NCBI GenBank assembly: GCA_037577475.1
Contig: CM075184.1
Location: forward strand, 13,898,094 to 13,962,093
From: Chaunax sp. Z400
Lineage: Eukaryota > Chordata > Actinopteri > Lophiiformes > Chaunacidae
Length of the DNA: 64,000 nt
Reading direction: 5' to 3'
Shown here: piece after piece, positions 11,165 through 25,528 of the stretch
Layout: every line of letters begins with the position of its first letter
Position numbering within the stretch: position 1 is the stretch's first letter
Program-made: the position numbers and the translations under genes
The notes under the pieces: model-generated
Told to the model about the DNA's origin: nothing
Seen by the model: only the letters and a program-made list of their open reading frames with translations
The model's database searches: none

Positions 11165-14100
11165 TTTATTTTGGAACACAATAACCATATTTCCTCACAT
11201 AATTAGATCACACACACCACTGATTTGCTTCAACAAAAACTCTGTTCCCCATCAGAGCACATGATGATGTGTGACTACATAGATCAGTTTATCCGTCACA
11301 ACATCCCTTAACCATCTCTCAGCGTCAAAATATTTGTTAAAACAAAAATTAAAGCTGTGTAATGATTTCAGCATCATCATCCACTAGTTTGGGCTGATGG
11401 ATTCCAAATGAAAACATTTTTAACACAACATTGAGCAATGTTCATCACAGTCTGTAATGTATTTCTAGATTCAATGACATTTAAATTCATTTAATTCAAG
11501 ATGAGCCCACAACCTTGAAAAAACAAGATGCTTGAAGCACTGGGCTTAGGATAAATACAGAGGAGCACATTCTCATATCAACATGGTAAAAGAACTTTTC
11601 AGATCCCACACTCCATGAGAAAACATTTTGTCTAACTTGACACTTAACATTAAAATGACAACAAAGAAAAATCCCCCCTGATTGGTTATTGCCTTTATTT
11701 TTCATACCTGTTCCCTTAAATATTTGAATATACACTATCGTTATATATTTCTTTAGATTCTTCATTGTTAAAGTGAACAAGTTTTGGTTTTTGTCAATCA
11801 GAGATGGTGATATGACACGGTACACAAGTATCACACTTATCAACAATCACGCTCTGATGCATTTGCACAAGAAAATAACACAAGAAGTCATGTTAACGAT
11901 ACAAAATACAAAAATGAAAACTCCAAGTAATCAACTAGAAAAAAAATACATCCAAATAATACATCCAAACCTGCATTTTTGTGCAAAGTTGGCAGGAGGC
12001 AAAACTCTTAAAAAGAGGAGAAATGGCTCTTACTGCAGAGACTATGCTGGTGACGTCAACTTTCCTCTGATTTTTCTATGAGCCAGAAAACAACATTTAA
12101 ACCACAGCTGATTTTACTGGAATGAGAAGTGTGGACGAAGTGAGGCATGGACCATAGAATCTGTCTGCAGGTGAATGACAGCACATTTGAATGACTAGAA
12201 GTTGTAGTTTGGTCTCCCTGACAACAGTGATTTATGCTTCTAATAAAGCAGGATGAGAAGTCTTTAAAGGCAAAGTACGATGACATATCCACGCTTTTCA
12301 ATAAGGGGCGAACTGCTCCAAACACTTCAGGAAGTAGATCAGAGATCGGCCATGATGCCAGTGATTCACACGAAACATCGTTTTCACTGTCAATGTCATG
12401 ATGACATCTACCGCTTCATCAATTCAGTCAAACAAAAGATTCATACTGTGAGGTGTACAGATTTTAATGTGATTTTATCAGTTCAGTGTGTGGTACTGGC
12501 AGAGGAGGGATAGAGTGGGTTGAAGAAGGATAAAGTTAGTGAATCCTTCTTTTTAGCCCTGCCAGCATTTGTGAAATAAACACCTGGATTTTAAAAGAAT
12601 AATGTCATCCAAAGGAGGCTCATTTTAAGACAATAACATCTAAAAACAAAAACAAAAAGTGGCTGTGAAAACATCCTTAAGACAAAGGACGACTGATCTG
12701 ATTTCAGTAGTAATCAAGATCAGATTACAGCATTATTCGTTTGAAAGATAAAATCTAAAACCACTGGTGTTGTTCCTCGTGTTGAGCAAGCAGTCAATGT
12801 GATCTTTGAGTGTAAACAAAAACGGAAATAGTTTTGGCATCACAGGTTTTCGATCCTTGTAATTCATAGTTTTAATAATCTGCACACTTCTATGACTGAC
12901 GATGTGCTCTAATACAGGAATTGTCCTGATATGCCAAACCTCCTGCAACTTAAATAAACCCTAATGCTACTACATGCAAATATGATCAAACTCAAGACTT
13001 ATAACAAAGTTAAACTTAAACAGCCTCACAAGAAGCTCTGTTGTCAATCACTGGACATCTCTCATCATTTCAAGCATCCATCGGTCTCATCACAGTGATC
13101 AGTAGCAGATTTTAGACTACAGATTACTTGGCTGGACTGGAAGAAGCTTCCTTAGCCCTTACAACAAGGTTGAACAATTAGATTCAGGTTTGGAAATGTC
13201 CACAGGTCCCATTATTGCAATATGATTTCAAGAAAACATTTGAGATGGATCTCAGCAGTCCAGCCTGGTGTGATAACACTCAACACACAAGCGTGGTCAA
13301 GAAAATAAGAAAAGTGTTTCAATGAGGTCTATAAAACAAAAATGTCTGCTTGCATTAAAATCAATGTCCTCTTTCTTGCATGCACTGTTTTATATCTATT
13401 CATACAATAGAACAATCACTGGCATTTTACAAACAATGCACTGAAATAAAAATTTGGTTTGGAGTTGGTATCCTCTGCCCTCCTGCTCATCAAACCTCTC
13501 AGCTCAGATTGTAGAGAGAGAAACACTGCTTCACACTTTCCCTTTAATACAGCATCACAACGGTTAATCAGTCCGCTGCATTTTAGAGAATCTGACACCA
13601 CGGTCATCTGCTGGAAAATGAGATGTCTGCACGAAATGAGGTGTTTACAGGGTTGAGCAACCCACCGGTCATAGTGTAAGAGACAGATGTCAGAATCTTA
13701 GCTGGACCTGCAGCTGGTCAAAGGCAGATGAGAGTGAGAGGGTTCAAAGACACGGACTAAAAGACAACACAGAGAACACTGTAGTCATTAACTTTCTCAC
13801 TATCGTCCCTTCCCTCTCCAGTTCTTCCTCTCGCTCACAAGAGGAGCTGAACTCAATAACCTCCATGCCTGCTCCCATATTCTATTCACGAAGAAAAGAA
13901 AGCAAACGTGTCATACACGCTGTAAAGTGCACTGAATCAAAGTGATAGAATGTGACTGAGGGAATGTGCATGGACCCCTCTGGGGTTGATCCCTGGTCAT
14001 GTCTGGTAAGCACTGAACACTTTCATTTGACGCGCCAAACATTAAGTGCCAGGAGGATGTTAGTAGCTGGAAATAATGTGTAAAAATCATCCCAATACCA

Positions 14101-14807
14101 CATTTTCTACAAACAACAGAGCAACAGTTCACCCAAAAGAACGGACATTATAAGGGCCAAGAAAAGAGAATTTGGATCACGCCTACCAAACACAAACATG
14201 CTCCAGCACTGGTCTTTAAGTCTCGAGCGACACAGGCACACACAGACATACATACTACAAAGCTGCTGTGTTGGTTAAGACAGCAGAATAGGCTATATGG
14301 CCTTGGCGGTGATAAGCAGTGAGCTTCTTACATGTGCCTTAAATGGGCACCGACTGCAGCACAGTCCTCGTTTCCACTAATAGGAGGCTTCTTCTGTGCT
14401 CTTGTTTTCTACTGGACTACTATAAAAGTCATGCTCTCACTGACCTTTTAACGCCAGCTTGACTTCATCTCTCATCACATTTGGTCAATGCCTCCAATAA
14501 TCAAGGATTATTGTTGCGCGCATGTAGAGAAAGAAATGTTCCTGCTCTGATTTCAAAGTCCGTGGAGGTGGAAAATAGCACAAAGGCAGTTTTTATTCTT
14601 TCACATACTGCAAGGTGTTAACGGAGGAGAGTTGTGGTGAAGGGCGTGGAGACGTATGAAGGGGAAGTGTAGGCTGGGAGCGGCGAGGAGCACCAGAGAA
14701 GGCAGAGAATAGAGAGTTCAGGCGTCTCCTCGGTGCTGGGACGGTGGGGTTTGGAGAGGGCAGAGGAGGAGGGAGAGAGAGAGAGAGAGAGAGATAGATA
14801 CAGAGGT
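11165..14807 (-). other. abhd2: Probable abhd2 3' UTR
   Basis: About 3.6 kb lies between the abhd2 stop and AATAAA on the minus strand (11165-11170). No intron, gene or clear transposon is visible. A long 3' UTR is normal for vertebrate ABHD2, so this is likely its 3' end, though nearer signals such as that at 11694-11699 could be used. A GA microsatellite (about 14774-14793) sits just after the stop codon. Confidence 0.45.
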
Positions 14808-17800
14808 TTAGGCTTTATCCTCCGCGCAGGAGCTGGGACTTAGGTCTGCACTTTGGCACGGTGGTTTCTGCTTCTCCCACTGGCATATGGAATTGGCGTA
14901 GCCCACAATCACTTTGTCCATCCAGGTGAGGGGCTTGGGGAAGAGCACCGCGCCCTCAAAGAAGCCCAGGTGGCCGCCGTGTAGCGTCAGGGAAAAGATC
15001 ACATTTGGCTTCTTTGCTAAAGGATGACACAAACAGGGTTAATAAGCTTCTGCACTTTGTGTGCTCTTCAGTATCTGAAAGCAAATAAGGATTATTTTAT
15101 GCCCATTACTCATGAGGAGGGTGTGTTTGCTTAGTCATACAGATGACGGCATGACTCAACTTCTGGCAGGTATATTTAAAAGCCAACTACTACAGTTAGG
15201 AGTTTGAGTCGGTCAATATGTTTCTAAAGATTCTCCCTAATGGCCACCGGAAAGAGTGCATGGAAATAAAGCACTACTTCTCCCTTGGAGTAAAGGTTAT
15301 CAAAAATTAGGCACGAATTCCTGAATTTAGTTTAGTTATCTTAGAGGACACAAACATTTATTATGGCATGCTTGCCTTGACTGCCGGGTTCCTCAGGCTG
15401 TCATACTCAGCCCTTTCTCACTTGGCCGTTACAATATGGCCAAAGGTATGTGGGCCGGCATGTTCACTGCCTTGTGAACAACAGAACAGCATTTTTCTAT
15501 AGTCTATAAATACGGCAAGAGGTAGCAAATCTATTTATACAGAAATGATTAGAACCCTGAACTGAAAGTCCATCTCCACACTGCAAACAACCCGTTAATC
15601 TCTTTCTGCTTTGCCACATGAAGCTATGCAGAGTGCTGCAGCTGTAACACAACCAAACTGAGTGGTCTCTAGACGAGGATTGGCCTGGATCTCTTTATTC
15701 TCCTGCTCTTATCTGGGTCAGTGGGAGAGCTTGATGCAGTTCACTAGTGATTAAGATCCTGCGGGGCATTCAACACTGTGCACTAGTCATGACAGCTGCT
15801 GAGCTGCAATGAGGCAGCCGAGCGCTCGTCCAGACACCGCCTCAGCAGGCGCCGAGTGACAGGTGGGAACAGAACGGTCCTGAGAACGGCTTGTACTAAA
15901 AAAAGCGGTTCAAACATGTGGGCCCAACGTTTACAGCGACACGAATGCAGCAACTGATTGTCTCACACTTTTTTTGTTTCACTGTATAAAACCTGCTTTT
16001 AACTTTTAAGCCACATTCAGTGCATCTATGTAACAAGGAAATAATAACCGATGAACACTACAGATAAGAGGTGACTATTTGCCTAATATAACACTTTTAA
16101 TTCTATACAACAGATTATTGGTGAGCTTTAACCCTCTGATCGCATTTGTTTTTATTTAAGCTAATTATAGCAGCAACGAAGTGAATGAATTTCTGTTAAA
16201 TCCTCTGCTGAAAGTCATTTGTCTGAGTCACTGCATCATATTATAGGCCAAAGGGCAGCTGATCCTCTTTCCAGTAAGTGATTCTCCCTAGAGACACATG
16301 TAGGTTAGAGTCACATGCACTCCCAATAAGGACTCATCCACACACACACACACTTATTACAAGAGGGATTTAGCTTCTTCTAATCAATGGTCAATAAGTT
16401 TAAATATAGTGCAGGCTGAGGAGAAGGATGATAAACACTGTCATATGGAAGCAGTCAAGATTGCCTCCTTTTGTTTGCTCCAACACTCAAGGTTCATTCA
16501 AGAATAAAATTGTTGTCTGTCTGATGATGTCTGGAAGCTGTGAAGGCCTTAAAGCCACTTAAAAATAAATAAAGGGACATTCATGTATTTGTGTCAGTGA
16601 GTGTTACACAACTGTAACTCACCAAAATACATTTCTCACAGACCTGACCTCTGTGCCACGCCCTGGCCCGCTCAGGGCACAGAACCAACTCAGAGGGCCT
16701 TTTCAGATTGCACACATGTTTTACTGTACAAAATCTGGGGCATCAACTGCAGCCATTAGTACGTCAGAACAAGCCTGTTGTATTACATATTCAATAGAAT
16801 ATATAGTATCTCAGAATGATATTCAAAATCACATTTAAAACTACATATGCATATCCAATGTAAAATAATGTACAAAAGAATTTAAGAATCACTTTAATCA
16901 GTTCAGATACGAAGCATATTCTGCATGTTTCAATCATTTTCTCGCCATGTTTTATTTACTTTTTATTGGTGGAAGAACATTCTGAGCTGCCCTCGCCAAA
17001 AACAGGACTCAGTTTACTCAGAACTGCAGTGATCAGTATAATTTCACATTAAACAGAGCCAGTTTTTTTTGTTTTCACTCACTGTCCCTACCACTGACAC
17101 ATGAATACATATGACATGGATAAAAGTAAAAGGGTCATAATAGTCTCAATATTCAACTTAACGCTAAGATGCGAATGGTTAAATTAAATTATAAGGATTT
17201 TAACACTAGGCTGAAGTACTGCTGCTACTGTCATGACGCGTTAAGTTGCTGTAATTTACCTGCGAGTGTGCGAGGGATGGTGAGCAGTGAGTCATGAACC
17301 AGGGGATCATCTGCAGTGTTCACTAGAAGCAGTGGTACCATTACCTGTAAAATAAAAATCCAACACATCAAACAAATACGCAAACAGGCCAAAAAAAGAG
17401 ACACACAGTGTGGGATGATGTGTGGTGTGGCAAAAAACAGATCTTACATTGTGAATATAATGTACACAACTCTCCTTCTCATAGTACTCTTTGAGAGAGC
17501 TGTGGCCATGGAATTTTCTGTCAAAATCCAAACAAAAGAAACACGGTAAACATCATTAAATTATTCCTCTTAACAAATACGTGACAGATGTCTTATATCC
17601 TCACTGGCAAAACGGATGGACATCAATGTTAGTGCCAGGTAATATGAGATTAGAAATGCAGGTATACAATCGACAACATCATAACAACGGAGATCTGTAA
17701 ATTTCCCGTGTTTGTTTCTGCACACGTACCTCATGATGTTGTCGTCTATCTGCATGAGGGACGTCGCTGTGTAAAGCCGACTGAGATCTGCATCTATAAT

Positions 17801-20800
17801 TTTAACAGAGCTTCCCCCAAACAGACTGTGCCTGCAACATGTAAAAACACATGGGTACATCCACGTTCACACACAAATCAATGATTTCTCAGTGCGCAGT
17901 AAATTACTCAACCTCTTGTGCAATGCAGTAAGGGACTGTATATATTTTTTTTTTAAGTATATTAAAAAGTATATATATATTTATACTTTTTTAATAATCC
18001 CGTACAGCAGAGGTCTCATTAACCACATATTTTCTGTCATGGAATCTTTTTCTTTTTTTTTTAAAATATCAGTCATTCTGACAGATTAGATTTACTGTAA
18101 TGTCAATAAACATTTCTCATAACCACATGAAGATCTCCTGCAGTAGGCCTGCTTTTCTAGTAGGTGGCGTGTGAGCATATTAATGATCTATGCCTGTTCT
18201 TGTCTTTGACCTCACACGCATGACCCTGTTGTCTTGATAAGCTGTATCACTACCTAGCTATTGCAAAATGTCAAGGTGGACGAGTGTCAGTAGTGAAAAA
18301 ATGTGGGGGGAAAATACATCGACGCATTGGGCGAAGATGGACAAGCAAGTACTGCTGATAACGTTTAGCAGCCAGCAGCAGCTAAAGTTACGGTTTTCTC
18401 TCCATGCCCTAATAAATGCAGACGTTTTATCAGTACATTAAATGTTATTTCTAATGTATTAAATAGGTCTGATTATCATTAAATAAATGACAGGTGATGG
18501 AATGTGAGTAAGTCTGTCATAAACTCTGCTCTGTTAATTTAGAAGAACGTTCTGAACTTCAGACATAATTTATCTCCATTAAACTTGCAGCTCCTGCAAT
18601 ATGAATATAGGCCATATTGTAGTTTTGATTATATACATTTATTTTTTGATGAATTGTTCATCTATAGTTTGTCTGTGGTAGAATCTGTCTGTTTCATTGA
18701 AGTACTATACTGGCAAAAACCAAAAAGCAGTTTTATAAAAAACAATCAGCATGGGGATAGAGCTTCATAGTGATGAAAAACTATAGGGAAACATGCAGAA
18801 CCGACATTGATACCTGTGTGAGAGAATGATTTTCTTCATGTTGTCAGCCATGAGAAAGTTATAGAAGCGTCTAAACTGGTCCCACTGTAGGAATGTTTCC
18901 TGGGCCCTGAGCGATAAAGACAAACAGGCAGGAAGTTAGCTTTGTACATTCCAAACAACACAGCAAATGTCCTGTGTAATCCACCAGACAAAGGGTCACA
19001 CTGGTGGAGGGAGTAGCAATGGTGTCAGGCATTAGTATGCAGCTCACAAACGGAGACCGGCTACACCAACACAATGACTAAGGATATTTGACAAATAACT
19101 GATCGTTAGAGGTTTTTATATTATTTGCCTTTTTGCATTTCAGTATCACTTGAGGGCAAATAAACCAATGAAAAAAAAAGTATGATTTATTAATCACAGA
19201 TTAGTTCTGGAAAAGGGGGACAGAAAGAGCTCAAGACAGCTTAGGAGGAAGGGAAAAAAACTGCAAATCCAATTTCAGTGTCTCCAACACACCCTTCCCC
19301 GCTGTCTACACCCAAACTTTAACAGTCTATCATGTCTGCCAAGAGACGCTGTCTCTATTTAAAACACAGATGGGTGTGGCTCAGTCCAACATGAACACAT
19401 AGTGCAAAGTCTCTGGCACCCATATGTGGTTTAAAAAAAAATCATTACACATTTGTTTTTCCTTCGTGTTTCACAAATGAGACTCAATGTACAGAAAGTA
19501 TTCTGGACATGTTAGGGCAGTTCTTTGTCTTCTACAGGCAAATCAATTTGGACAAACATCCGTAATGCAGAATACACAGCATGAACACAAAACCATCTAG
19601 AAAGTTGGAGCAAAGAGTGGAAAAATAAATAAATGAACCGGTTCAGAGAAGTACAAGAATCTAACATTAAAATAGTAAACAGAGGAGCTGAAATATTAAA
19701 CAGCCGCCACGAGTATAAGAGCTGATTATATTATATTATGCAAGTATTCATCATTTTGTGGCATTATGCTGAGCTTCATTTGTATTCAGAAATGTGTGCA
19801 CATCATGCGCTGGTGTTATAAAGGGGCCATGATGATACGTGGGGTTTTAATTAGGAGGTGAGAGGACAAAAACCCACCTGAGAGCACTGTACCCCTGACA
19901 GATGCTGACGCAGCACAGCACTCGCTCCTGGTTCGTCATGTTCTCGCCCAGGAACTTACACACAATGTTTCCACCCAGACTGAAGCCCACCACAATCAGC
20001 TGGGTCTGAGGATATGCGCGCTTAATGTAGCCGACCATGGATGCAAACTCCCACGTGCATCCTGTATGGGACACGGAAGAGTTAATGATCAATACATAAC
20101 AGCTGTGCAGGACAATGTGTTCTCTGCTCAGCAGTTCCAGCTGAAGGTGCCTTTACTGTAGGTCAGGGTATTAGACTTGCGTCTATCAGAAGCTTAAATA
20201 AGCTCAGGGCAGAAACCTCTTATCCCTTCAGAAGCTCATATAAGTCTTTATGCTTTTCATTTGAAATATCATCCCAGGGCAAGTCTAAATGAAGGCAAAT
20301 TGTGATTATATTAAAACGCCTTTCGCTGAAACAGATTACATCAAAATGTCAAGGTGCCAGAAAAGGATAGACTTTTTTCTCTTCTTTTTTTTAACACGCT
20401 AAACTAGTATATCAGCTGTGCTCGATGCTATGAGAGCTGCTTCAGGCCAGAGCTCTTTCAGAAGAATGGATAAGAGCAGCAGACTGAGTCAAAAATGATT
20501 AGGCAGTATTACTCATCATCAGACCGAATCATTTTATTTTCATTTTAAATGCTGGGTTTTCCTTCCTTGATGCTCCTGATATGACGATTGTTCGGCGGCA
20601 CCTTCTTCTCTCACTTAAGTAAAACTAAAATCAACCCCTTGGTCTCACCGTAGGTGAACATGCGCGGAGAGGTAAGCTCGATGTTGGGAAGAGCCCCTAG
20701 GTGGTTCAGCACAGCACAGCGGTATCCGTCCTTCTGAGCGTAATCCACAAATGTCCGGATGTAATGCTTCTCACTGTGGTTGCCTATACCGGGGCATATC

Positions 20801-23800
20801 ACCATGGTGATGTCATCTGGTGAAAGAGGTAGATGGGTCAGGGAGAAATTTGCCAAGAGGAAAGCTGTTTGTATGTCAGATGTAGGTTCGGCAAAACAGA
20901 ATGAAAATAAAGTCACGTTGCTTTTTTTGCGACTGAAATGTCGTGTGAGTCTGAAGCTTAAGGAATGGCAGTGAAGAGCCAATCAGTAATCATCTACTAA
21001 GTATCGTTTAAAACAGCAGCAAACAACAGAAATATGATGATGCTGAAGAAAATGTAGATCTTGATCAAATGTATCACCTCCTGTTCGATGGTCCCCTATT
21101 GGCTCAAAGAGGTCAAAGGTCGCAGTGGCCCCGTCCTGCATGGGTAAGTACTTCCTGACTCCGCTGGGGTGAGGTGCGCTTACCCGACCGAGTTTACCAT
21201 ACAGTGCTGTCTGGAGGTGACCGCTCTTACCCCACAGTAAGGGAGGAATGTACCTGGAAGAGTTGGAAAAATGGAATCTGCTGTTAGGTTCGATATAGAA
21301 ATGAGGTTATCCATGAGAGCACAAGGTCAGCACCACGAAATAACATAACACATTGTTATCCCGAGCAGAGACATTTGCATTGGTGTATTTGCATCATGAC
21401 AGACAGAAGTGCCGTCAACATTCTGCCACATAGTTTGCATACAGTCACATTTCTGTAGCAGCTTCAGAAAGACTTGTCCATGCTCCAATCTGACCATGGT
21501 TATCGTCAGCCTGTAGATATGTTTTGAGAAGTTATGTTGAGCAGGTGTATTTGACACCTTTGTAGGAGTCAAGTCGTTGGGTTACGAATATCCTTTGAAG
21601 CATTTGGCCTTAGGTTGTGCATTAACAGTAATTACACTTATTCTCACACAGAGACCAAAAGAACAAATTGTCAGGAAAACCCTGTCAGGTGCCGTTTTAT
21701 TTCTGCCACATCAATGCAACATTGTTGTGATCATGGCTCAAAATAATAGCTATCTGCCTGCTTTTCATGTAATGCTGCCGATGCAAAAAAGATGATTTCC
21801 AAAGTCCAGCTTCATCATTCACAACGTTTGGATGCAGCACATTAGCAGCATTTGATTGCTTCTATCACATCCTATCTGCATTTCTTCCTTGTTCTTGGGA
21901 GGTGATTGATGAGATGAACAACATGGACACTAGAGTGACATTGACCAAAGCATAGACAGTAAGTTGCTGCAGATAGCAAAGAGTACAGTTACATTAACAG
22001 TTACACAAGCCTTTAGACCTTCAACCTTGTGTCTCCTCCCTTAGATGTGGCTCTAACAAGGACTACACTTAGAAAGTGCACTCTTACCTAACAGGCCTGT
22101 CATTCAAAAGCAGACTACTTCCATTTGGTGATAATGCAATCACCTCCACCCATGCACCGTAAGGGTAGTTGAAGCTTAACTACACTTTTCCAGAAGATAC
22201 TCGACAGAGCTTAATCTACGGGTCCAGGAAGAGGATAACCTCGTTATTGTTAGGTGAATGGAGGACAAGCACAACATCAGATAAGTCAAGTTCATCAGTG
22301 GGAGGTAACAGACAACTTAAATTACAAACAGCCTTTATCTAACTAGAATTATTCCCTCTAATCAATACAACACTATGAAAATCTATCCATTACCAGGCCC
22401 GAGTGTTTCGGCCTTTATCCTCAACGCTCTCTGGTCGGCAGGCCGGCAGCGGTGGCCAGGTCACTGCCCCTCTTATCTGGGTTTTCAGGCTTTATTTTAA
22501 ATAGAGGAGTCAAAGAAGAGTCAGCTCTTTTAGTGGGAATGCAGAAGGAGGCTGAAGCAGAAAAGCCTGAGTAACATGGAAAGTTTTGATGAGCAGCTCA
22601 CTCAAAGAAAGCCTGGCTATGTCAGAGCTGCTTTGTAGTTCACCTAAAACCATTCACTAACAGGAGGAAAACACAAGGAGCCGACACAGGAAAAGTAGAC
22701 GAACTCACAACTGAAAAAGGGAAAGTACGTGGACTAAATACACAATTTAGTAATTGGGGGCAGGTGAAACTAATTGGGCCAATCACAGAGGTGGGAAGAC
22801 AACAAAGACAGGAAGTGAAAAGCAAACCATGACACATGAGAGAAATCACAAAATAAAACAGGAATTGACTAAACTAAAACCCCAAACCAATATATTTAGT
22901 TCTTTCTTTTTCTTCTTCTTTTTAACTTTTAACCATGCATTGGTCTGTTGTTATTCTAAGACTTTATTAACTATTTTTGTCCCTATGCTTTGTCTAATAT
23001 TAGTCTGTTTGCTATTTGCAGCTGCTATGAAATATGTACTTATAACTCCATCACTGCATTAACAAGAAGGTCCAAAAAATAATACGAGCTGCAGAATCCT
23101 TAACACTATCCATAAAATCATTTGAAGCATATCTCAAACTTCTTTTGTTAAACTAACCAATAAAGGTAGAACAAGTTCCTCAGGATGAAGAAAACCTTTG
23201 CCCTGTATTGTCCTCTATGTTAGCCAAAGCTCTGTGACACACTCACCCAAACACAACCAAACAAAAATGCTGTTCCTATGCTTACCGCAGTGTAATTGAT
23301 CACCATTGTGCAACATCATAGGGTGTTATTAAGAGCTGCAAATGTGACTTCTCAACAACAGACACCACACAAACGATGCCGGCACCAACATCAATGCTGA
23401 CGGGTTACGGGGCCTCAACTATCTCTGTTCATGGACACACCGGGGTATACTTCTCTGAGAGCAAAATATGCCTCTTCAAGAGGGAATGATAACAAGCCAG
23501 TCACAAATGTAAACATAAGTGTGGCCTTCGCTCACACTGTAGCTAAAAGGCAAAGGGCTGAGTAACAATTGGTTATATAAGCAGACACTCGTGATGAAGG
23601 CTTGAAGTGAGGCACCCTACAGAGCTGAAAGTTACTATGGTGTATTGCGACACCACTGAACATGGACAGATGCTAAAATCAGGAAAAACAAAAGCATTTG
23701 CTTTGTGTAATGGCTGATTTTTCCAAAAACTTATAGGACATTAAAGCACAGTAACAAACCTAATTTAGCCTTCACAAAGGCTAAAGGAAGACCTGCCTCT

Positions 23801-24409
23801 CACCAACAACACCGGGGTTTGCGTCAATTATTATGAATCCAGATACGAGATCCAAATTATAGTAGACATTAGAGCTGCTCTGAGAGGGAGACGTGCATCA
23901 TTATGCAGGCATATGTTCTTGCCCTGCGATGAATGATTCTATACCTGCAATGCAAGAGTGACAAACCCAATCTAACTTTGGGATAACCCCAAAAACACAG
24001 CCTGGTGTTTAATTCATGCCAAAGCAGACACTAAAGCCAGACATCTTTGGTGCGGACACTCAGGAACACTGATGACTGATGGGACCACCGCCAGACAAAC
24101 TGCCATCTTCACTGCAGCCCCAGATGGCCGACAAGCATTTCCATGGTAATGGCTTGAGTGACAGACGCAGAGTCCATGAAGTCAGAAGCAAATTACTCAC
24201 TCTTTGGTCAGCTGAGGACAGGACTTTAGAAGGAAGCGGTTCAGGGGTGTGTCCTGGTAGGTGAGGTCCGGGGGCGCAGTGGGGCTCTTGAGGTTCAAGC
24301 AGCGAACGAGGACGTAGAGCACCGTTGCCACCGCCGCCAGCTTCATGCCATCAAACATTGCTGGCAGCTCTGGAGAGATGGTGTGCACATCTGAGTCATG
24401 GGTGTTCAT
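14808..24409 (-). CDS. abhd2: Abhydrolase domain-containing protein 2, 9 coding exons
   Basis: A membrane-anchored serine hydrolase of the ABHD1/2/3 group. In mammals ABHD2 is a progesterone-responsive monoacylglycerol lipase of sperm and other cells. Exons in transcript order: 24409-24201, 21253-21078, 20816-20649, 20061-19878, 18906-18814, 17831-17730, 17517-17448, 17344-17260, 15016-14808. They join in phase to 431 residues (human 425). Residues 22-40 form the N-terminal membrane helix (KLAAVATVLYVLV). The alpha/beta hydrolase fold follows, with nucleophile Ser212 in GFSLGG, the acid in TADDPL (Asp346/347) and His378 in HGGHLGF, so the triad is complete. Other conserved blocks are YIPPLLWGKSGH, ITMVICPG and NHLGALPNIELTSPR. 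The start ATG at 24409 lies 7 bases after a splice acceptor; conserved sequence begins at PELPAMFDG. Flanks: convergent with rlbp1, divergent from mfge8. This could be either teleost paralogue. Confidence 0.95.
17940..17998. repeat. AT-rich inverted repeat
   Basis: TATTAAAAAGTATA and TATACTTTTTTAATA face each other across about 10 bases of TA-rich loop, giving a strong potential hairpin or cruciform in an abhd2 intron. It has no attached transposon ends. Confidence 0.6.
22640..22905. repeat. Possible transposon remnant in abhd2 intron
   Basis: The stretch with GGGGCAGGTGAAACTAATTG, AAAGACAGGAAGTGAAA and CAAAATAAAACAGGAA has the texture of a high-copy teleost element end that I have seen in many fish sequences. 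I cannot name the family or its boundaries, and no coding part is visible. Confidence 0.3.
22913..23100 (+). repeat. Dispersed repeat copy A (pair with 26637-26760)
   Basis: GTCTGTTGTTATTCTAAG, then CCCTATGCTTTGTCTAATAT and GTCTGTTTGCTATTTGCAGC align without large gaps to 26650-26755. The part after 23050 reads INKKVQKIIRAAE on the plus strand, vaguely like the end of a LINE reverse transcriptase, but too short to assign. Both copies are antisense within abhd2 introns. Confidence 0.45.
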
Positions 24410-25265
24410 GATTGTTCTGCAAAGCAAAACAGTGGATAACATTTCTTTCAGTATTTTCCCTTGTGGAACACAAATGAACCTAGATTTCTAATTTCAGTCA
24501 AAAATATATTCACACATAAACATTCAGTTAATTAAGGCCTGCGTTTTCAGTCTATTTCCTTTCATTATTTAAATGTTTTGTTAATAAAAAAGCATCCATG
24601 ACTTGTACAAAATAATAAATTATATTTCTTGGTTAACAGTGATTCATTCAAAGATGGGATTAAAGCCCAGAAATGGGAAAACGAAATATCTGACTATGTC
24701 TGACTGACCTAAATATAGTCCTATTGATGCACAAGGTACTGTAGCAACAGGTCTGTGGGAATATAGAGTTAGATAAAGCATAGTCGTATATTTAACAGAC
24801 TCGCCTTAATTACATTAAGCCTTTCCAAATGGAAGCCTCACCACAAAGACGGTAGAGGCGCTGAAATTGCTTTGAGTAAAACATTACATTCAGCATACAG
24901 ATCTTGATTCTAGACTGAATAACATCAGTTCTAATATAGTTATACCTCAACACATGTACTTAAAACTTGCATATACATACAGTATATTCAAAGCATTAAA
25001 AAAGTTAACTAAGTTATGAAACAACAGAAAAAAGAACAGGAACTGTAAAGAGTACAGGAAGAACACAATATCTCCTGTTATCATAGAAAATGGAAGTTGT
25101 GGTGCAGAGTTCCTCAAAAATAGATGAATATGATTTCCGTTGTTATGAGCAAGTAGCCGCATAAAAATATCATAAAAAATGTGCAGTAATTGAGTGTTGC
25201 TACCATTTGCATGGTAACACAAAAGGAAACACAAAGCCAAAAAAATTACTCAAGCTTTTACTTAC

Positions 25266-25341
25266 ATATGTTCAAGCTCGCTTCCAATAAAGACTTGTTC
25301 CAGAAGTGTGAAAATGTGAATTCACAGTGATGTGGTCAAAC
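25266..25341 (-). other. abhd2: Probable abhd2 noncoding 5' exon
   Basis: On the minus strand a CTAG acceptor (25343-25342) and a strong donor ATAT|GTAAGT (25265-25260) bracket a 76-base exon without a start codon in frame with the protein. It fits an untranslated exon between the promoter exon near 27.7 kb and the start-codon exon at 24416. Inferred from splice sites only. Confidence 0.45.
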
Positions 25342-25528
25342 CTAGAGACAAAAACAGGAAACACATTTAGCCTTTGACTATTGTCATTGACCAATATGCT
25401 TTTTCACTCTTCCTTAAACTGAGTTGAAAGTCTCATCTAAAGGCCTTGACTTCACACCAGGGTCCTTTATGATGTCTGCTGAGTGTCTTGCCACAAACTA
25501 CACCAGACAACACTCATAGAGCACCAAC

